From contig JBJEHD010000051.1 of NCBI GenBank assembly GCA_051875715.1, positions 1-54,396 of the forward strand: DNA of 54,396 nucleotides, given 5' to 3'. The first letter of the stretch is position 1. Every line of letters begins with the position of its first letter. Shown here one piece after another: positions 1 through 9,392 of the stretch. The notes under the pieces were generated by a model, which was not told the DNA's origin, searched no databases, and saw only the letters and a list, made by a program, of their open reading frames with translations. Both the position numbers and the translations under genes were made by a program. This DNA is from DYCT01 sp051875715. Lineage in GTDB: Bacteria; Bacteroidota; Bacteroidia; Bacteroidales; Bacteroidaceae.

Positions 1-1416
1 GACATCAAACATTTTACTCCTGAAGAGAAGAAGTTGTATGAGAAGAATCATTTATACAAAAGTGCTCATAAACAGTATGACAAATATTTTCTTTTCATAG
101 AAAGGGCTCTCGCACTTCTTGAGGAAGACGGTAATTTAGGATATATTGTACCCGGTAAATTGATGAAAGTAGGTGCAGCTCGTGAATTGAGAAAGATTAT
201 TTCCACAGGCAAGTATTTGAAATCTATCACGTCTTTTGGGGCACATCAAGTGTTCGAAGACAAATCGACATACACCTGTATCATGATTTTGCAAAAGAAA
301 GAGAATAAAGAGTTCTCATATTCGGAAGTAAAGGATATGGCAGAATGGTGTACCCGAAATAAGAATGAGCATAATGTCAGCTTACGTAATGCGTGTGACA
401 TCTCAGAAGACACATGGGTACTCTGTACAGACAGACATAAGCCCTTGCTTGATAAGATTAGGCTTCACAGCAAACCATTAGAAGAAATTGTTGGTCAGGA
501 TTATATCTTTAATGGCATACAAACGAGCGCCAATAAAGTATATGTGTTTGTACCATTGGACCAAGACAAGAACACTTATACTTTCAAAGCCTTTAATGGC
601 CAGACATATCAGATAGAAAAGGCTGTAACAAAACCATATTTCAAAACGTCACAAGGTGTTGAAGTACTCAACACATACAGGACGTTTGTCCCAAATGCAA
701 GAGTGGTCTTTCCATATAAACGTGGGAAAAACGGGAAGTTGGAACTCATCTCTCTTCAGGCAATACAGCGTAAGTACCCACTACTTCACGCCTTCTTACA
801 GGATGCTAAAGCTGAATTGGACAAACCATCAAGAGACATTCAGCCTGCCCCAACCAATGACAATGAATGGCATCGGTATGGCAGACATCAAAGTTTAGAG
901 GCTTGCGAAATCAGCGAGAAGATAATCGTAGGCGTATTGGCCCAGTCAGACAAATATGCCATTGATAAAAACGGCACACTCGTTTCTTCTGGTGGTACAG
1001 CTGGCTATTGCCTTATCAGCATCCCATCCGATAGTAAATATTCAATATACTATATCCAAGCCATACTCAACTCATTGCAAGGAGAATGGCTCGCATCGCT
1101 TTATGGGGAAATATTCCGTGGAGGTTTTATTGCAAGAGGGACAAAGGTTCTGAAACAGATCCCGATTCGCACGATTGATTTCGATAATGCCAAAGATAAA
1201 GAAATGCATGACGCTATCACAGCACGCCAAATATCTCTCATTAAACTTGGCGATAAGATTTCCTCGGCAGCAAGTAACCGCAGGAGACTCACACCTTTGA
1301 TTAGACAATTTGAAACTCTAAAGCAAGAGCAACAGAAAGCAATAAACGCTCTTTATGGATTATCTGAACAAGAAGCATTACAAATCCCAATAAATCAAGG
1401 AAATATATGCAGCTGA
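1..1416 (+). CDS. Eco57I/TaqI-like adenine-specific DNA methyltransferase or restriction-modification protein, C-terminal part
   Basis: The reading frame is open from the first base of the window, so the gene starts upstream and only about 471 C-terminal residues are visible. The stretch YIVPGKLMKVGAARELRKII, followed by ITSFGAHQVFEDKSTYTCI, matches the region after the catalytic NPPY motif in Eco57I-type N6-adenine methyltransferases. The later part, with conserved TKPYFKTSQG and a second helical half, looks like the TaqI-type C-terminal DNA-recognition domain. The catalytic motifs and any nuclease domain would lie outside the window, so it could be a lone methylase or a fused type IIG enzyme. 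Its end overlaps the start of the next methyltransferase by 10 bp, so the two are translationally coupled. Base composition is AT-rich compared with genes after 4500, which suggests acquired DNA. Family is confident, role uncertain. Confidence 0.8.
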   Translation, partial: DIKHFTPEEKKLYEKNHLYKSAHKQYDKYFLFIERALALLEEDGNLGYIVPGKLMKVGAARELRKIISTGKYLKSITSFGAHQVFEDKSTYTCIMILQKKENKEFSYSEVKDMAEWCTRNKNEHNVSLRNACDISEDTWVLCTDRHKPLLDKIRLHSKPLEEIVGQDYIFNGIQTSANKVYVFVPLDQDKNTYTFKAFNGQTYQIEKAVTKPYFKTSQGVEVLNTYRTFVPNARVVFPYKRGKNGKLELISLQAIQRKYPLLHAFLQDAKAELDKPSRDIQPAPTNDNEWHRYGRHQSLEACEISEKIIVGVLAQSDKYAIDKNGTLVSSGGTAGYCLISIPSDSKYSIYYIQAILNSLQGEWLASLYGEIFRGGFIARGTKVLKQIPIRTIDFDNAKDKEMHDAITARQISLIKLGDKISSAASNRRRLTPLIRQFETLKQEQQKAINALYGLSEQEALQIPINQGNICS

Positions 1417-3530
1417 TTGAAAACGCCTCTGAACAAAAACTGAGAGGAGCATACTATACCCCACAATCCATTGCCGACTTCATTCTCCGCTGGGGAATAA
1501 ATGACGGCAATTGTGGTGACGTGCTGGAACCCAGTTGTGGTGACGGTGTATTTCTTAAATGTTTGGCAAATGGCAACCTACCATACAAAAGTGTCACTGC
1601 CATAGAGTTTGAACCGGAAGAAGCTCAAAAAGCCCGGGCTATATATCTGCGCAATTCCGAGGTAATTAATTGTGACTTTCATCGTTTCTGCCTTGATACC
1701 GAGAAACGTTTTGACCTGGTTGTAGGCAACCCTCCATTTATCCGTTACCAATATTACGATGCGGAACAACAGTTGTTGGCAGACGAAATCTTCAAAAATG
1801 CCAAACTTAAACGCACAAAACTTACTAATGCGTGGGTGACATTTGTGGTAGGTTGTACACAGTTGCTTAGCGCGAATGGCAAAATGGGATTTGTAATTCC
1901 ATCTGAGTTGCTCATGGTGAAATATGCACAACAATTGCGCAAGTTTCTTGCCAAGTCATTCAACAAGATAAATATCATCTCTTTTGAGAACCTTGTCTTT
2001 GAGGAAATACAACAAGAGGTTGTTCTGCTTCTTTGTGAAAAAAATGGTTCAACCAATCATAAAATAGAGCATATTGAGGTAAAAGACATCCAAGGTCTTC
2101 TTGCACTCAATCCTCTAAAGTTGAAATTCCCGAGCAAGGACATTGATTTCCATACTGACAAGTGGACGTATTATTTCCTTGAAAAAGAGGAACTGGAATT
2201 GCTCGACAGAGTGAAGAGCCAGACTACAATCTCTTCATTCGCAAACGTTGAGGTTGGTATAACAACAGGTTCAAATGATTTCTTCACAGTCCCCCAATCC
2301 ATCGTCAGGATGTATCAGTTGCAAGATTACGCCCGTCCTATGGTAGGAAGAAGTGTACAAGTCAATAGCCTTTGTTTCACAAAACGTGACTGGAAGGCAA
2401 ATGTGGCTTCAGAGGCGAAGGCTCATCTTCTTGTTTTCACTCCTGATGCAAAGGTTTCAGGAAATGATGGTGTAAAAGCCTATCTGCAAGGCGGTGAGGA
2501 GGCAGGAATAGACAAGGGATACAAGACAAGTATAAGAGACCATTGGTGGGTTATACCGTCCATCAAACTTTCGGATGCCTTGTTCCTGCGCCGTAATAAC
2601 CTTTACCCAAAATTTGTGCTTAACGAAGCTGGTGCATATACTACCGATACCATGCACAGGGTGTTTATCAAAGAAGGAGTAAACAAGAGAGCATTTGTGG
2701 CAAGCTATTATAATTCGCTCTCATTTGCTTTCGCAGAGATACTTGGCCGCAACTTCGGTGGTGGATGTTTGGAACTCATGCCAAGCGAGGTTGGAGATAT
2801 ATACTTGCCTTACAGGGAAGAGAACGAACAATTATTTGATACGATTGACAGAATGCTACGCAAAAAGGCAAGCGCTGATGAGATTCTGGATTATACCGAT
2901 GATATTATTCTGCAAAATGGTATGGGATTGTCGCAGAAAGAAGTCAAGATGGCTCGCTCTATCTGGAAAAAAATCATAAATAGAAGGTTAACCCGCGAAA
3001 CGCTTGATAAACCATCAGAAAAGAACGTAACTATAAAGAATATATACACGCAGCTCAACTTCTTCGACCTCTTCGACCAATATTCAGATAATCCCATCGT
3101 GGAAAACTGTATGGTACACGAGGATATTGACATCGAACATGAATACATCCCAACCCATCGTCAATTGCCTATCGAATATTCAAAGAACGTACTCATCTGT
3201 AATGTGAAAAAAGACAATTGGGAGCAGTATCTGGACGGTTCGGCAAAGATATACTATACAGGAAAGAAGTTTCCGGCATCTGTTGCACTCAACAAGCTAT
3301 ACTACTTTATGCCCTACATTTCTGGTAAGGGCATACGTGACTTGTATTACATTAAGATAGCCCGTCTTGGATATCGCAAAGAAGGTCAAGAAAATGAAGA
3401 CAAAAATGACCTCCGCCTGGTATTCGAAATAGAATTTGTAGGACAACTCTTCAATGATTACAAAAAGGTGAAACTTGAAATCTGGAGGACTTTTACTGAC
3501 ACCGCATTAAAAACTATCCTAACAAAATGA
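1407..3530 (+). CDS. N6-adenine DNA methyltransferase (Eco57I-like class I MTase) with long C-terminal extension
   Basis: A complete 707-residue protein. AYYTPQSIADFI near residue 15 is the usual N-terminal signature. DVLEPSCGDGVF (about 38-49) is SAM-binding motif I, and NPPF (108-111) is the catalytic N6-adenine motif. A recognition region follows. The last 150 or so residues (from about IPTHRQLPIEYSKNVLICNV) do not match a domain I recognise and could be a partner-binding or nuclease-like module. The ATG at 1407 is preceded by CAAGG and overlaps the upstream methyltransferase gene by 10 bp, so both proteins are probably made from one mRNA. Two tandem gamma-class methylases fit a type II or IIG restriction-modification locus with paired specificities. 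No separate restriction gene follows: the next DNA is an IS66 remnant. Confidence 0.85.
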   Translation: MQLIENASEQKLRGAYYTPQSIADFILRWGINDGNCGDVLEPSCGDGVFLKCLANGNLPYKSVTAIEFEPEEAQKARAIYLRNSEVINCDFHRFCLDTEKRFDLVVGNPPFIRYQYYDAEQQLLADEIFKNAKLKRTKLTNAWVTFVVGCTQLLSANGKMGFVIPSELLMVKYAQQLRKFLAKSFNKINIISFENLVFEEIQQEVVLLLCEKNGSTNHKIEHIEVKDIQGLLALNPLKLKFPSKDIDFHTDKWTYYFLEKEELELLDRVKSQTTISSFANVEVGITTGSNDFFTVPQSIVRMYQLQDYARPMVGRSVQVNSLCFTKRDWKANVASEAKAHLLVFTPDAKVSGNDGVKAYLQGGEEAGIDKGYKTSIRDHWWVIPSIKLSDALFLRRNNLYPKFVLNEAGAYTTDTMHRVFIKEGVNKRAFVASYYNSLSFAFAEILGRNFGGGCLELMPSEVGDIYLPYREENEQLFDTIDRMLRKKASADEILDYTDDIILQNGMGLSQKEVKMARSIWKKIINRRLTRETLDKPSEKNVTIKNIYTQLNFFDLFDQYSDNPIVENCMVHEDIDIEHEYIPTHRQLPIEYSKNVLICNVKKDNWEQYLDGSAKIYYTGKKFPASVALNKLYYFMPYISGKGIRDLYYIKIARLGYRKEGQENEDKNDLRLVFEIEFVGQLFNDYKKVKLEIWRTFTDTALKTILTK

Positions 3531-3602
3531 ATGTCCTCGACATCCAATCATTTTATAAAATGGTATAATACTCTATTCCTGTTTGGGGTTCATTTAATAT
3601 GA

Positions 3603-3635
3603 CGGTAATTTGCCGGTAATTTGCTGGTAACTTGC
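3603..3635 (+). repeat. Three tandem copies of an 11-bp repeat
   Basis: The unit CGGTAATTTGC occurs at 3603-3613 and 3614-3624, and a third copy with two changes (TGGTAACTTGC) at 3625-3635. It lies between the methyltransferase gene and the IS66 remnant, about 85 bp before the first IS66 reading frame. It may belong to the element's terminal region. Confidence 0.7.
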
Positions 3636-3720
3636 CAAGCTACATATAGGTAAGCATTCGACGAAATGCATATTGTAGCCTGGCGATAGTCGGGCTGCCT
3701 TTGCAAAAAAAACGAAGCAT

Positions 3721-4078
3721 ATGATTACACGAGAAGAAATCGCTGCAATCGATCGGGAATGCGAGGAGCAGCACATCAGCCATCAGAAGTATCTGGAAAA
3801 GCACGGAATAGCCAAGCATCAGTACTTACAGGTGGAAACGCAGGTACCGTGAAGAGGATGAACAGTCATTGGTTCCGGCCGGGTTCGTTCCGCTGATGCC
3901 CGGGCCGACTCCGCCAGTGCCCGCACAGAAAACCAAAAGCAAACAACGGAAGTTTCAGCAGGAACAGGAGAGTTTCCTGACGGTGGAGATCCGCACGTCC
4001 TGCGGTTCTGCAATGCGCATCCAGGGAAACATGACTGCAGCACATCTGTGGGAGATAGTATCAGCAAGCAATGTTTAG
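3721..4078 (+). pseudogene. IS66 first accessory protein (TnpA-like), frameshifted
   Basis: Translation from the ATG at 3721 gives MITREEIAAIDRECEEQHIS and then stops at 3850-3852. In the next frame the sequence WKRRYREEDEQSLVPAGFVP continues smoothly to 4078, ending in a segment (FLTVEIRTSCGSAMRIQG) typical of the C-terminal half of Bacteroidota IS66 accessory protein 1. The two halves join if one base is removed near 3829-3832, so this is a single gene broken by a +1 frameshift. The stop codon overlaps the start of the TnpB remnant, as in intact IS66 elements. Confidence 0.75.
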
Positions 4079-4217
4079 TCTGGACGACACGGCGAAGTAC
4101 TGGTTGTACAATAAGCCAGTGGATATGCGCAAGAGCTTCAACGGTCTGAGCGACATCGTGACCAACGGGATGTGCGCCAACCTCAAAGGTGGCGACGTGT
4201 TCATCTTCATGAATGCT
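3721..4217 (+). mobile_element. Remnant of an IS66-family insertion sequence
   Basis: Two small IS66 accessory reading frames occur in the usual order and overlap. Both are damaged: the first is frameshifted and the second is cut off after about 50 codons. The large DDE transposase gene expected downstream is absent, and unrelated sequence leading to the SusC promoter follows. I could not identify terminal inverted repeats with confidence. The element is certainly not autonomous. Its position between a methyltransferase locus and a PUL fits a boundary of acquired DNA. Confidence 0.7.
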
Positions 4218-4244
4218 TACTGTATATCATATAGCTATACTTAA
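4071..4244 (+). pseudogene. IS66 TnpB accessory protein, 3' truncated
   Basis: From the ATG at 4071 the translation begins MFSLDDTAKYWLYNKPVDMR and continues KSFNGLSDIV, then GGDVFIFMN. This is the conserved beginning of IS66 TnpB (about 115 residues when complete). Homology ends at about 4217, and the frame runs through unrelated AT-rich sequence (around TATAGCTATA) to a stop at 4242. The truncation point marks the right edge of the recognisable IS66 material. Confidence 0.75.
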
Positions 4245-4428
4245 AATTTAGGTCTCAGCGTGGAAGCGTTGGAGAGAACCAAGGACGGCGCCAAGAAAGA
4301 AAAGAGCGGGGAGGTCGAGAAAAAGCGGAGAGCCTCATTTGGAGTGTGCCGCTTGTCATAGGACAAGAGTGGGACGTGCCGCCTGCTAAATGAGCCGGGA
4401 GGAACACGCTTCTTTTTGAGGGAGTTTT

Positions 4429-4436
4429 TATCTTTG
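4429..4436 (+). promoter_or_regulatory. Putative promoter -7 box of the PUL operon
   Basis: TATCTTTG matches the Bacteroidota -7 consensus TAnnTTTG and lies 91 bp before the SusC start. A clear TTTG -33 box at the right distance was not found, so the promoter may depend on an activator. The rest of 4245-4526 holds no gene I can support and no recognisable regulator. Confidence 0.5.
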
Positions 4437-4526
4437 CGAAAAGCGGACCTGCATGACGGCAACGGATGTGCAGGACCGAAAAGGAAACGAGAGTATATCC
4501 CTAATAGAGAATAAGGAGACGACACG

Positions 4527-7500
4527 ATGAGAAAAATGAGCCCAAAAGGATGGCGCAGACCGGCCCTGGCGGCTTGGACGGCCCTGGCCCTGGCGGCCCC
4601 GTGGGGAACGGCCCAGGCCGGACCGGGCGTCGTAGATGCGTACAAAACCAGCCCGGCGGTGGAGAATGGGACATATCCCCAAACGAAAACGATGCCCGAC
4701 GACCTACAGGGTCGCCGACGGGTACTGCGCGGCACCGTAACGGACGAAAGCGGACCCCTCGTGGGGGCCACCGTTGTGGTGAAAGGCAGCACGGAGGGGA
4801 CGGTGACCGACCTGGACGGGCGGTTCGAACTGGCCACGAACAACCCGCGCCCCGTGATTGTGGTATCGTTCGTGGGCTACAGGCCCCAGGAAGTGACAGT
4901 GAAAGGCGACATACCGCTGCAAGTCCGGCTGCTGGCCGACGCGCAGAAACTGGACGAGGTGGTAGTGACCGCCCTCGGCATCAAACGCTCGGAGAAAGCG
5001 CTCAGTTATCAGGTGCGCCAGGTGGCGGCAGAAGATATCACGGCCAACAAGGACGTAAACCTCGTCAATGCACTGAGCGGAAAGGTGGCTGGTGTGAACA
5101 TCAACGCCTCGTCCTCGGGTACGGGTGGTGCGGCGAAGGTGGTGATGCGCGGCACGAAGAGCATCATGCAGACCTCCGGCGCCCTCTACGTGGTGGACGG
5201 AGTGCCCCTCCTGGCCGGACGGGAAGCCTCGGGCGGCAAAGAGTTTGATTCGCGCGGCTCGTCGGAACCCATTGCAGACCTGAACCCCGAGGACATCGAG
5301 TCGATGTCGGTGCTCACCGGAGCTGCGGCCGCCGCCCTCTATGGCTCGGAGGCCGCCAACGGGGCCATCATCATCACCACCAAGAAGGGAAAAGAAGGAA
5401 AGGTGAGTCTGACGGTAGGTCAAAGCACCGAGTTTGCGACGGCCTTCGTCACACCCCGTTTCCAAAACCGCTACGGCACTGGGACGGGCGGTACCGTGAG
5501 TACCGGTAGCGCCATGAGCTGGGGAAGGCGACTGACCGACCTCAGCAACTATGGCTACGACCCTGCCGAGGACTATCTGCAGACAGGGGTCATCACCACA
5601 GAGAACGTGGCGATAAGCACTGGGACGGAGCGTAACCAGACTTACGCCTCGGCCGCCGTGGTAGGGTCGAAAGGCATCATCCCGCACAACCGCTACGACC
5701 GCAAGAACTTCACGGTGAGAAACACGACCACGTTCCTGGCCGACCGCATGACCCTCGACGCCGGAGCCGGCTACATCGTCCAGACCGACCGCAACATGAC
5801 CAACCAAGGTACGTACAACAACCCGCTGGTGGGCGCATACCTCTTTCCGCGAGGTAACGACTGGGCAGACATCCGGGTGTACGAACGATACGATGCCGCC
5901 CGCAAAATCAGTACGCAGTATTGGCCCGTGGGCGACGAAGGCATGGTGATGCAGAACCCATACTGGATAAACCATCGGAACCTGCGCGAAAACGACAAGA
6001 ACCGCTATATGCTGCACGCCGGCCTGACCTATCGGCCTGTGAAATGGCTGACCTTGGCCGGACGGGTCCGGATGGACCATGCCACCAACACGTATGAGGA
6101 ACGCTTCTGGGCTTCGACCAACACGCAACTCACTGAAAGTTCTACCCGGGGACTGTACGGTGTGACCCGATCCACCGACAAGCAGCTGTACGCCGACTTC
6201 CTGGCCAGCGTCGACAAAACCTTTGCCGACCGGTGGAGCCTGCAGGTCAACGTGGGTGCTTCGTATTCGGACATGCGCTATGACGCCATGCAGGTGCGCG
6301 GACCTATCGCCGACGGGGGCGACGCCTTTGCCGACGAACCGCTCGGACTGACCAACTACTTCGCCCTGCAGAACCTGAGTGCCAGTAAGACGAAACGCAT
6401 GCAGGAAGGCTGGAGAGAGCAGACCCAGTCGGTCTTCGGAAGTGTGGAGGCAGGCTATCGGAACACGTATTACCTCACCTTGACCGGACGTGGAGACTGG
6501 CCCTCGCAACTGGCCGGACCGAACTCCCCGACGACGTGCTTCTTCTATCCCTCAATCGGGGCCTCGGTGGTGCTCTCCGAACTGTTTCCGAACCTCGACC
6601 GCCGTCGCCTCTCGTTCATGAAGGTGCGCGGTTCGTTCGCCTCGGTGGGTAGCGCCTTTGCTCGCTATTTGGCCAATCCGCGATACGAGTGGAACGAGAG
6701 CACGAACAGCTGGAGCAACCAGACGCAATATCCCGTATACGACCTGAAGCCGGAGCGGACCAACTCGTGGGAACTCGGCTTGAACATCCGCTTCCTGCAG
6801 GGATTCGAACTCGACGTCACCTATTATGACGCCAAGACCATGAACCAGACCTTCAACCCGCAACTGCCCGTCAGCGGATATTCGGCCCTGTACGTTCAGA
6901 CGGGTGCCGTACGCAACCGAGGTGTGGAACTCTCGCTGGGCTACAAACACACCTGGGGGAAGTTCGGTTGGGATACGGGGCTTACCTTTTCGACCAACCA
7001 GAACCGAATCCTGACCTTGGCGGACAACGCCGTCAACCCCGTCACGGGCGAACGGTTCTCGCTTTCGACCCTGAACATGGGCGGACTGGGCGACGCACGC
7101 TTCCTGCTGAAAGAGGGTGGGGGAATGGGCGACCTCTACTCGCTGCGCGACATCAAGCGTGATGCAAATGGGAAAATCTATGTGGACCCGGACGGACACG
7201 TGGCCACCGAGGCTATTCAGGACCCGGACAAATACATCAAACTGGGGAGCGTGCTGCCTAAGGGAAACCTGGCTTGGCGAAACCACCTGACTTGGCGAAA
7301 CATCTCGGCAGGATTCCTGCTGTCTGCCCGGCTGGGCGGCATCGTCCACTCGCGCACGCAGGCCATGCTAGACTATTATGGCGTGTCGGAAGCCAGTGCA
7401 GACGCCCGCGAACAAGGCTACGTATTGGTCAACGGGACCGACCGCATCGACCCCGAAGCCTGGTACGGCGTGGTGGGCAGCGGTACGTGCGTCCCTCAGT

Positions 7501-7751
7501 ATTACACCTACTCGGCCACCAACGTACGCCTGCAAGAGGTGTCGGTGGGTTACACCATTCCCCGCAAATGGTTGGGAGGCGTGTGTGAGGCGACGGTGTC
7601 GTTCGTGGGCCGAAACCTTTGGATGATTTACTGCAAGGCTCCGTTCGATCCCGAAAGCGTGGCTTCGACCGACAACTTCTACCAGGGCATCGACTACTTC
7701 ATGATGCCGGCCCAGCGTACGATGGGCTTTCGTGTGAACTTTAATTTCTGA
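4527..7751 (+). CDS. SusC/RagA-family TonB-linked outer-membrane glycan transporter
   Basis: A 1074-residue TonB-dependent transporter that would import oligosaccharides across the outer membrane with its SusD partner. A signal peptide ends near AQA (residue 31). A carboxypeptidase-D-like regulatory domain occupies about 66-140 (RGTVTDESGPLVGATVVVKG, then DLDGRFEL). A TonB-box-like stretch DEVVVTALGIKR is at 143-154. The plug domain follows (NALSGKVAGV, MRGT, ALYVVDGVPL, ALYGSEAANGAIIITTKKG), and then a 22-strand-type barrel ending in an aromatic residue (VNFNF). The SusD gene begins 10 bp after the stop codon. The first of five same-strand genes, so probably the leader of the operon. GC content is very high. 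No ECF sigma/anti-sigma or hybrid sensor gene is adjacent, so regulation is not visible here. Confidence 0.95.
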   Translation: MRKMSPKGWRRPALAAWTALALAAPWGTAQAGPGVVDAYKTSPAVENGTYPQTKTMPDDLQGRRRVLRGTVTDESGPLVGATVVVKGSTEGTVTDLDGRFELATNNPRPVIVVSFVGYRPQEVTVKGDIPLQVRLLADAQKLDEVVVTALGIKRSEKALSYQVRQVAAEDITANKDVNLVNALSGKVAGVNINASSSGTGGAAKVVMRGTKSIMQTSGALYVVDGVPLLAGREASGGKEFDSRGSSEPIADLNPEDIESMSVLTGAAAAALYGSEAANGAIIITTKKGKEGKVSLTVGQSTEFATAFVTPRFQNRYGTGTGGTVSTGSAMSWGRRLTDLSNYGYDPAEDYLQTGVITTENVAISTGTERNQTYASAAVVGSKGIIPHNRYDRKNFTVRNTTTFLADRMTLDAGAGYIVQTDRNMTNQGTYNNPLVGAYLFPRGNDWADIRVYERYDAARKISTQYWPVGDEGMVMQNPYWINHRNLRENDKNRYMLHAGLTYRPVKWLTLAGRVRMDHATNTYEERFWASTNTQLTESSTRGLYGVTRSTDKQLYADFLASVDKTFADRWSLQVNVGASYSDMRYDAMQVRGPIADGGDAFADEPLGLTNYFALQNLSASKTKRMQEGWREQTQSVFGSVEAGYRNTYYLTLTGRGDWPSQLAGPNSPTTCFFYPSIGASVVLSELFPNLDRRRLSFMKVRGSFASVGSAFARYLANPRYEWNESTNSWSNQTQYPVYDLKPERTNSWELGLNIRFLQGFELDVTYYDAKTMNQTFNPQLPVSGYSALYVQTGAVRNRGVELSLGYKHTWGKFGWDTGLTFSTNQNRILTLADNAVNPVTGERFSLSTLNMGGLGDARFLLKEGGGMGDLYSLRDIKRDANGKIYVDPDGHVATEAIQDPDKYIKLGSVLPKGNLAWRNHLTWRNISAGFLLSARLGGIVHSRTQAMLDYYGVSEASADAREQGYVLVNGTDRIDPEAWYGVVGSGTCVPQYYTYSATNVRLQEVSVGYTIPRKWLGGVCEATVSFVGRNLWMIYCKAPFDPESVASTDNFYQGIDYFMMPAQRTMGFRVNFNF

Positions 7752-7761
7752 CATGTGCACT

Positions 7762-9354
7762 ATGAAACGATATAGCAAAGCAACCGGCTGCCTCGCAGCC
7801 GCCTTGTGTCTGGCGTCCGCCGCCTGTACGGCCGACTACCTCGACATCAACTCCAACCCCTACCAGCCGGGCGATCTGACGGCCGACGACTACGGACTGG
7901 GTTCGGCCCTGACCAACCTGGCCAGCACGGTAATCTCGTCCGACGTGAACACGACGCAGTTCACCGAATGCCTGTTAGGCGGGCCGCTGGGTGGCTATCT
8001 GGCTGACTCGAACGCCGGATGGGGAAACACCATTTCGAACTTCAATGCCACAAACGACTGGATGCGCGTGCTCCTGTTGAGCGATCGCATCATCCCGACC
8101 TTGTACAGCAATCTGGCCCAAGTGAAACAAATGAGCGAGGCTACGGACAACCCGGTGCCTTACGCCATCGCCCAAATCATCAAAGTGGCCGCCATGCACC
8201 GCGTGACGGACACCTACGGCCCCATCCCGTATTCGAAAATCGGGGAGGACGGCAAAATCAACATCCCCTACGACACGCAGGAGCAGGTGTACGACCGCAT
8301 GTTCGACGAACTGGATGCCTCCATACGCACCTTGACGGAACATCGGAACGCGGCGCTCGTGGCAAGCATCGACTTCGTCTATGCAGGCAACGTGCAGAAA
8401 TGGGCGAGGTTTGCCAACTCGCTGAAACTACGTCTGGCTCTCCGCATCGCCAACGTGGCACCGGACAAGGCACGCACGATGGCCGAAGCGGCCGTGAACC
8501 ACGAATTGGGCGTGATGGAGGACAACACCGACAATGCCACCTGGAAATATTTCGGGGCCATCAGCAATCCGCTGTTCGTGGCTGTGCGCTACAACGAGGA
8601 AGCATCGGGTGGCGACTCGCACCCCGCCGCCGACCTGACCTGCTACATGAACGGATACAACGACAACCGCCGGGCGGCCTATTTCGAAGAATCGAAATGG
8701 GCGGGACAACCCTACGTGGGCCTGCGCCGCAGCATCAACATGGGCAAGGCCAAGGAGTATTTCTCCCGCTATTCGCGCGTGAAAATCTCTGCTGCCGACC
8801 CCGTGATGTGGATGAGTGCCGCCGAGGTGGCTTTCCTTCGGGCCGAGGCTGCAGCCGTATACGGATTCAACATGAACGGGACGGCGGCCGACTTCTACGA
8901 ACGGGGCGTGCGCCTCTCGTTCGAGCAATGGGGGGCGAGCGGTGCCGACGCCTACCTGGCCGATGCGAAAAGCAAGCCGACGCCCTATGTAGACCCCGCC
9001 GGACTCAACACCTACGGGCAGGCTCCCTCCACCATCACCATCAAATGGGACGAAAAGGCCCCGACGGCCGAAAAGCAGGAACGCATCCTCACGCAGAAAT
9101 GGATTGCCATGTGGCCCCTCGGAAACGAGGCCTGGGCCGACTATCGCCGCACCGGATATCCGCGCCTGATGCCGGCCACCTCCGAGGGAAACCTCAGCGG
9201 AGGCATCGTGGACAACGAACGGGGTGCGCGACGCATGCCATACCCTTCGGAAGAATACACCAGCAACACGGCCCATGTGCAACAGGCCGTGGCGGAGTAT
9301 CTGGGCGGCCCGGACAACATGGCGACCGACGTATGGTGGGCCCGGAAGAAGTGA
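7762..9354 (+). CDS. SusD/RagB-like glycan-binding outer-membrane lipoprotein
   Basis: About 530 residues. I choose the ATG at 7762 because it gives a compact lipoprotein signal, MKRYSKATGCLAAALCLASAAC, with the lipobox cysteine at residue 22; an ATG at 7753 adds three residues. The mature start DYLDINSNPYQPGDLTADDY, and TPR-like helices including an AAEVAFLRAEAAAVYGF segment, are typical of the SusD-like group paired with short SusC operons. It forms the lid of the SusC transporter at the cell surface and captures the glycan released by the operon's endoglycosidase. It is 10 bp downstream of SusC and 38 bp upstream of the next lipoprotein gene. Confidence 0.93.
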   Translation: MKRYSKATGCLAAALCLASAACTADYLDINSNPYQPGDLTADDYGLGSALTNLASTVISSDVNTTQFTECLLGGPLGGYLADSNAGWGNTISNFNATNDWMRVLLLSDRIIPTLYSNLAQVKQMSEATDNPVPYAIAQIIKVAAMHRVTDTYGPIPYSKIGEDGKINIPYDTQEQVYDRMFDELDASIRTLTEHRNAALVASIDFVYAGNVQKWARFANSLKLRLALRIANVAPDKARTMAEAAVNHELGVMEDNTDNATWKYFGAISNPLFVAVRYNEEASGGDSHPAADLTCYMNGYNDNRRAAYFEESKWAGQPYVGLRRSINMGKAKEYFSRYSRVKISAADPVMWMSAAEVAFLRAEAAAVYGFNMNGTAADFYERGVRLSFEQWGASGADAYLADAKSKPTPYVDPAGLNTYGQAPSTITIKWDEKAPTAEKQERILTQKWIAMWPLGNEAWADYRRTGYPRLMPATSEGNLSGGIVDNERGARRMPYPSEEYTSNTAHVQQAVAEYLGGPDNMATDVWWARKK

Positions 9355-9392
9355 ACAGGAACGTGTGATGAAAACAAAAAGATACCCGACGA

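Noticed and set aside
4704..6509. A 601-codon open frame antisense to SusC
   Set aside because: No homology pattern and fully inside a clear SusC gene; typical antisense shadow in GC-rich DNA.
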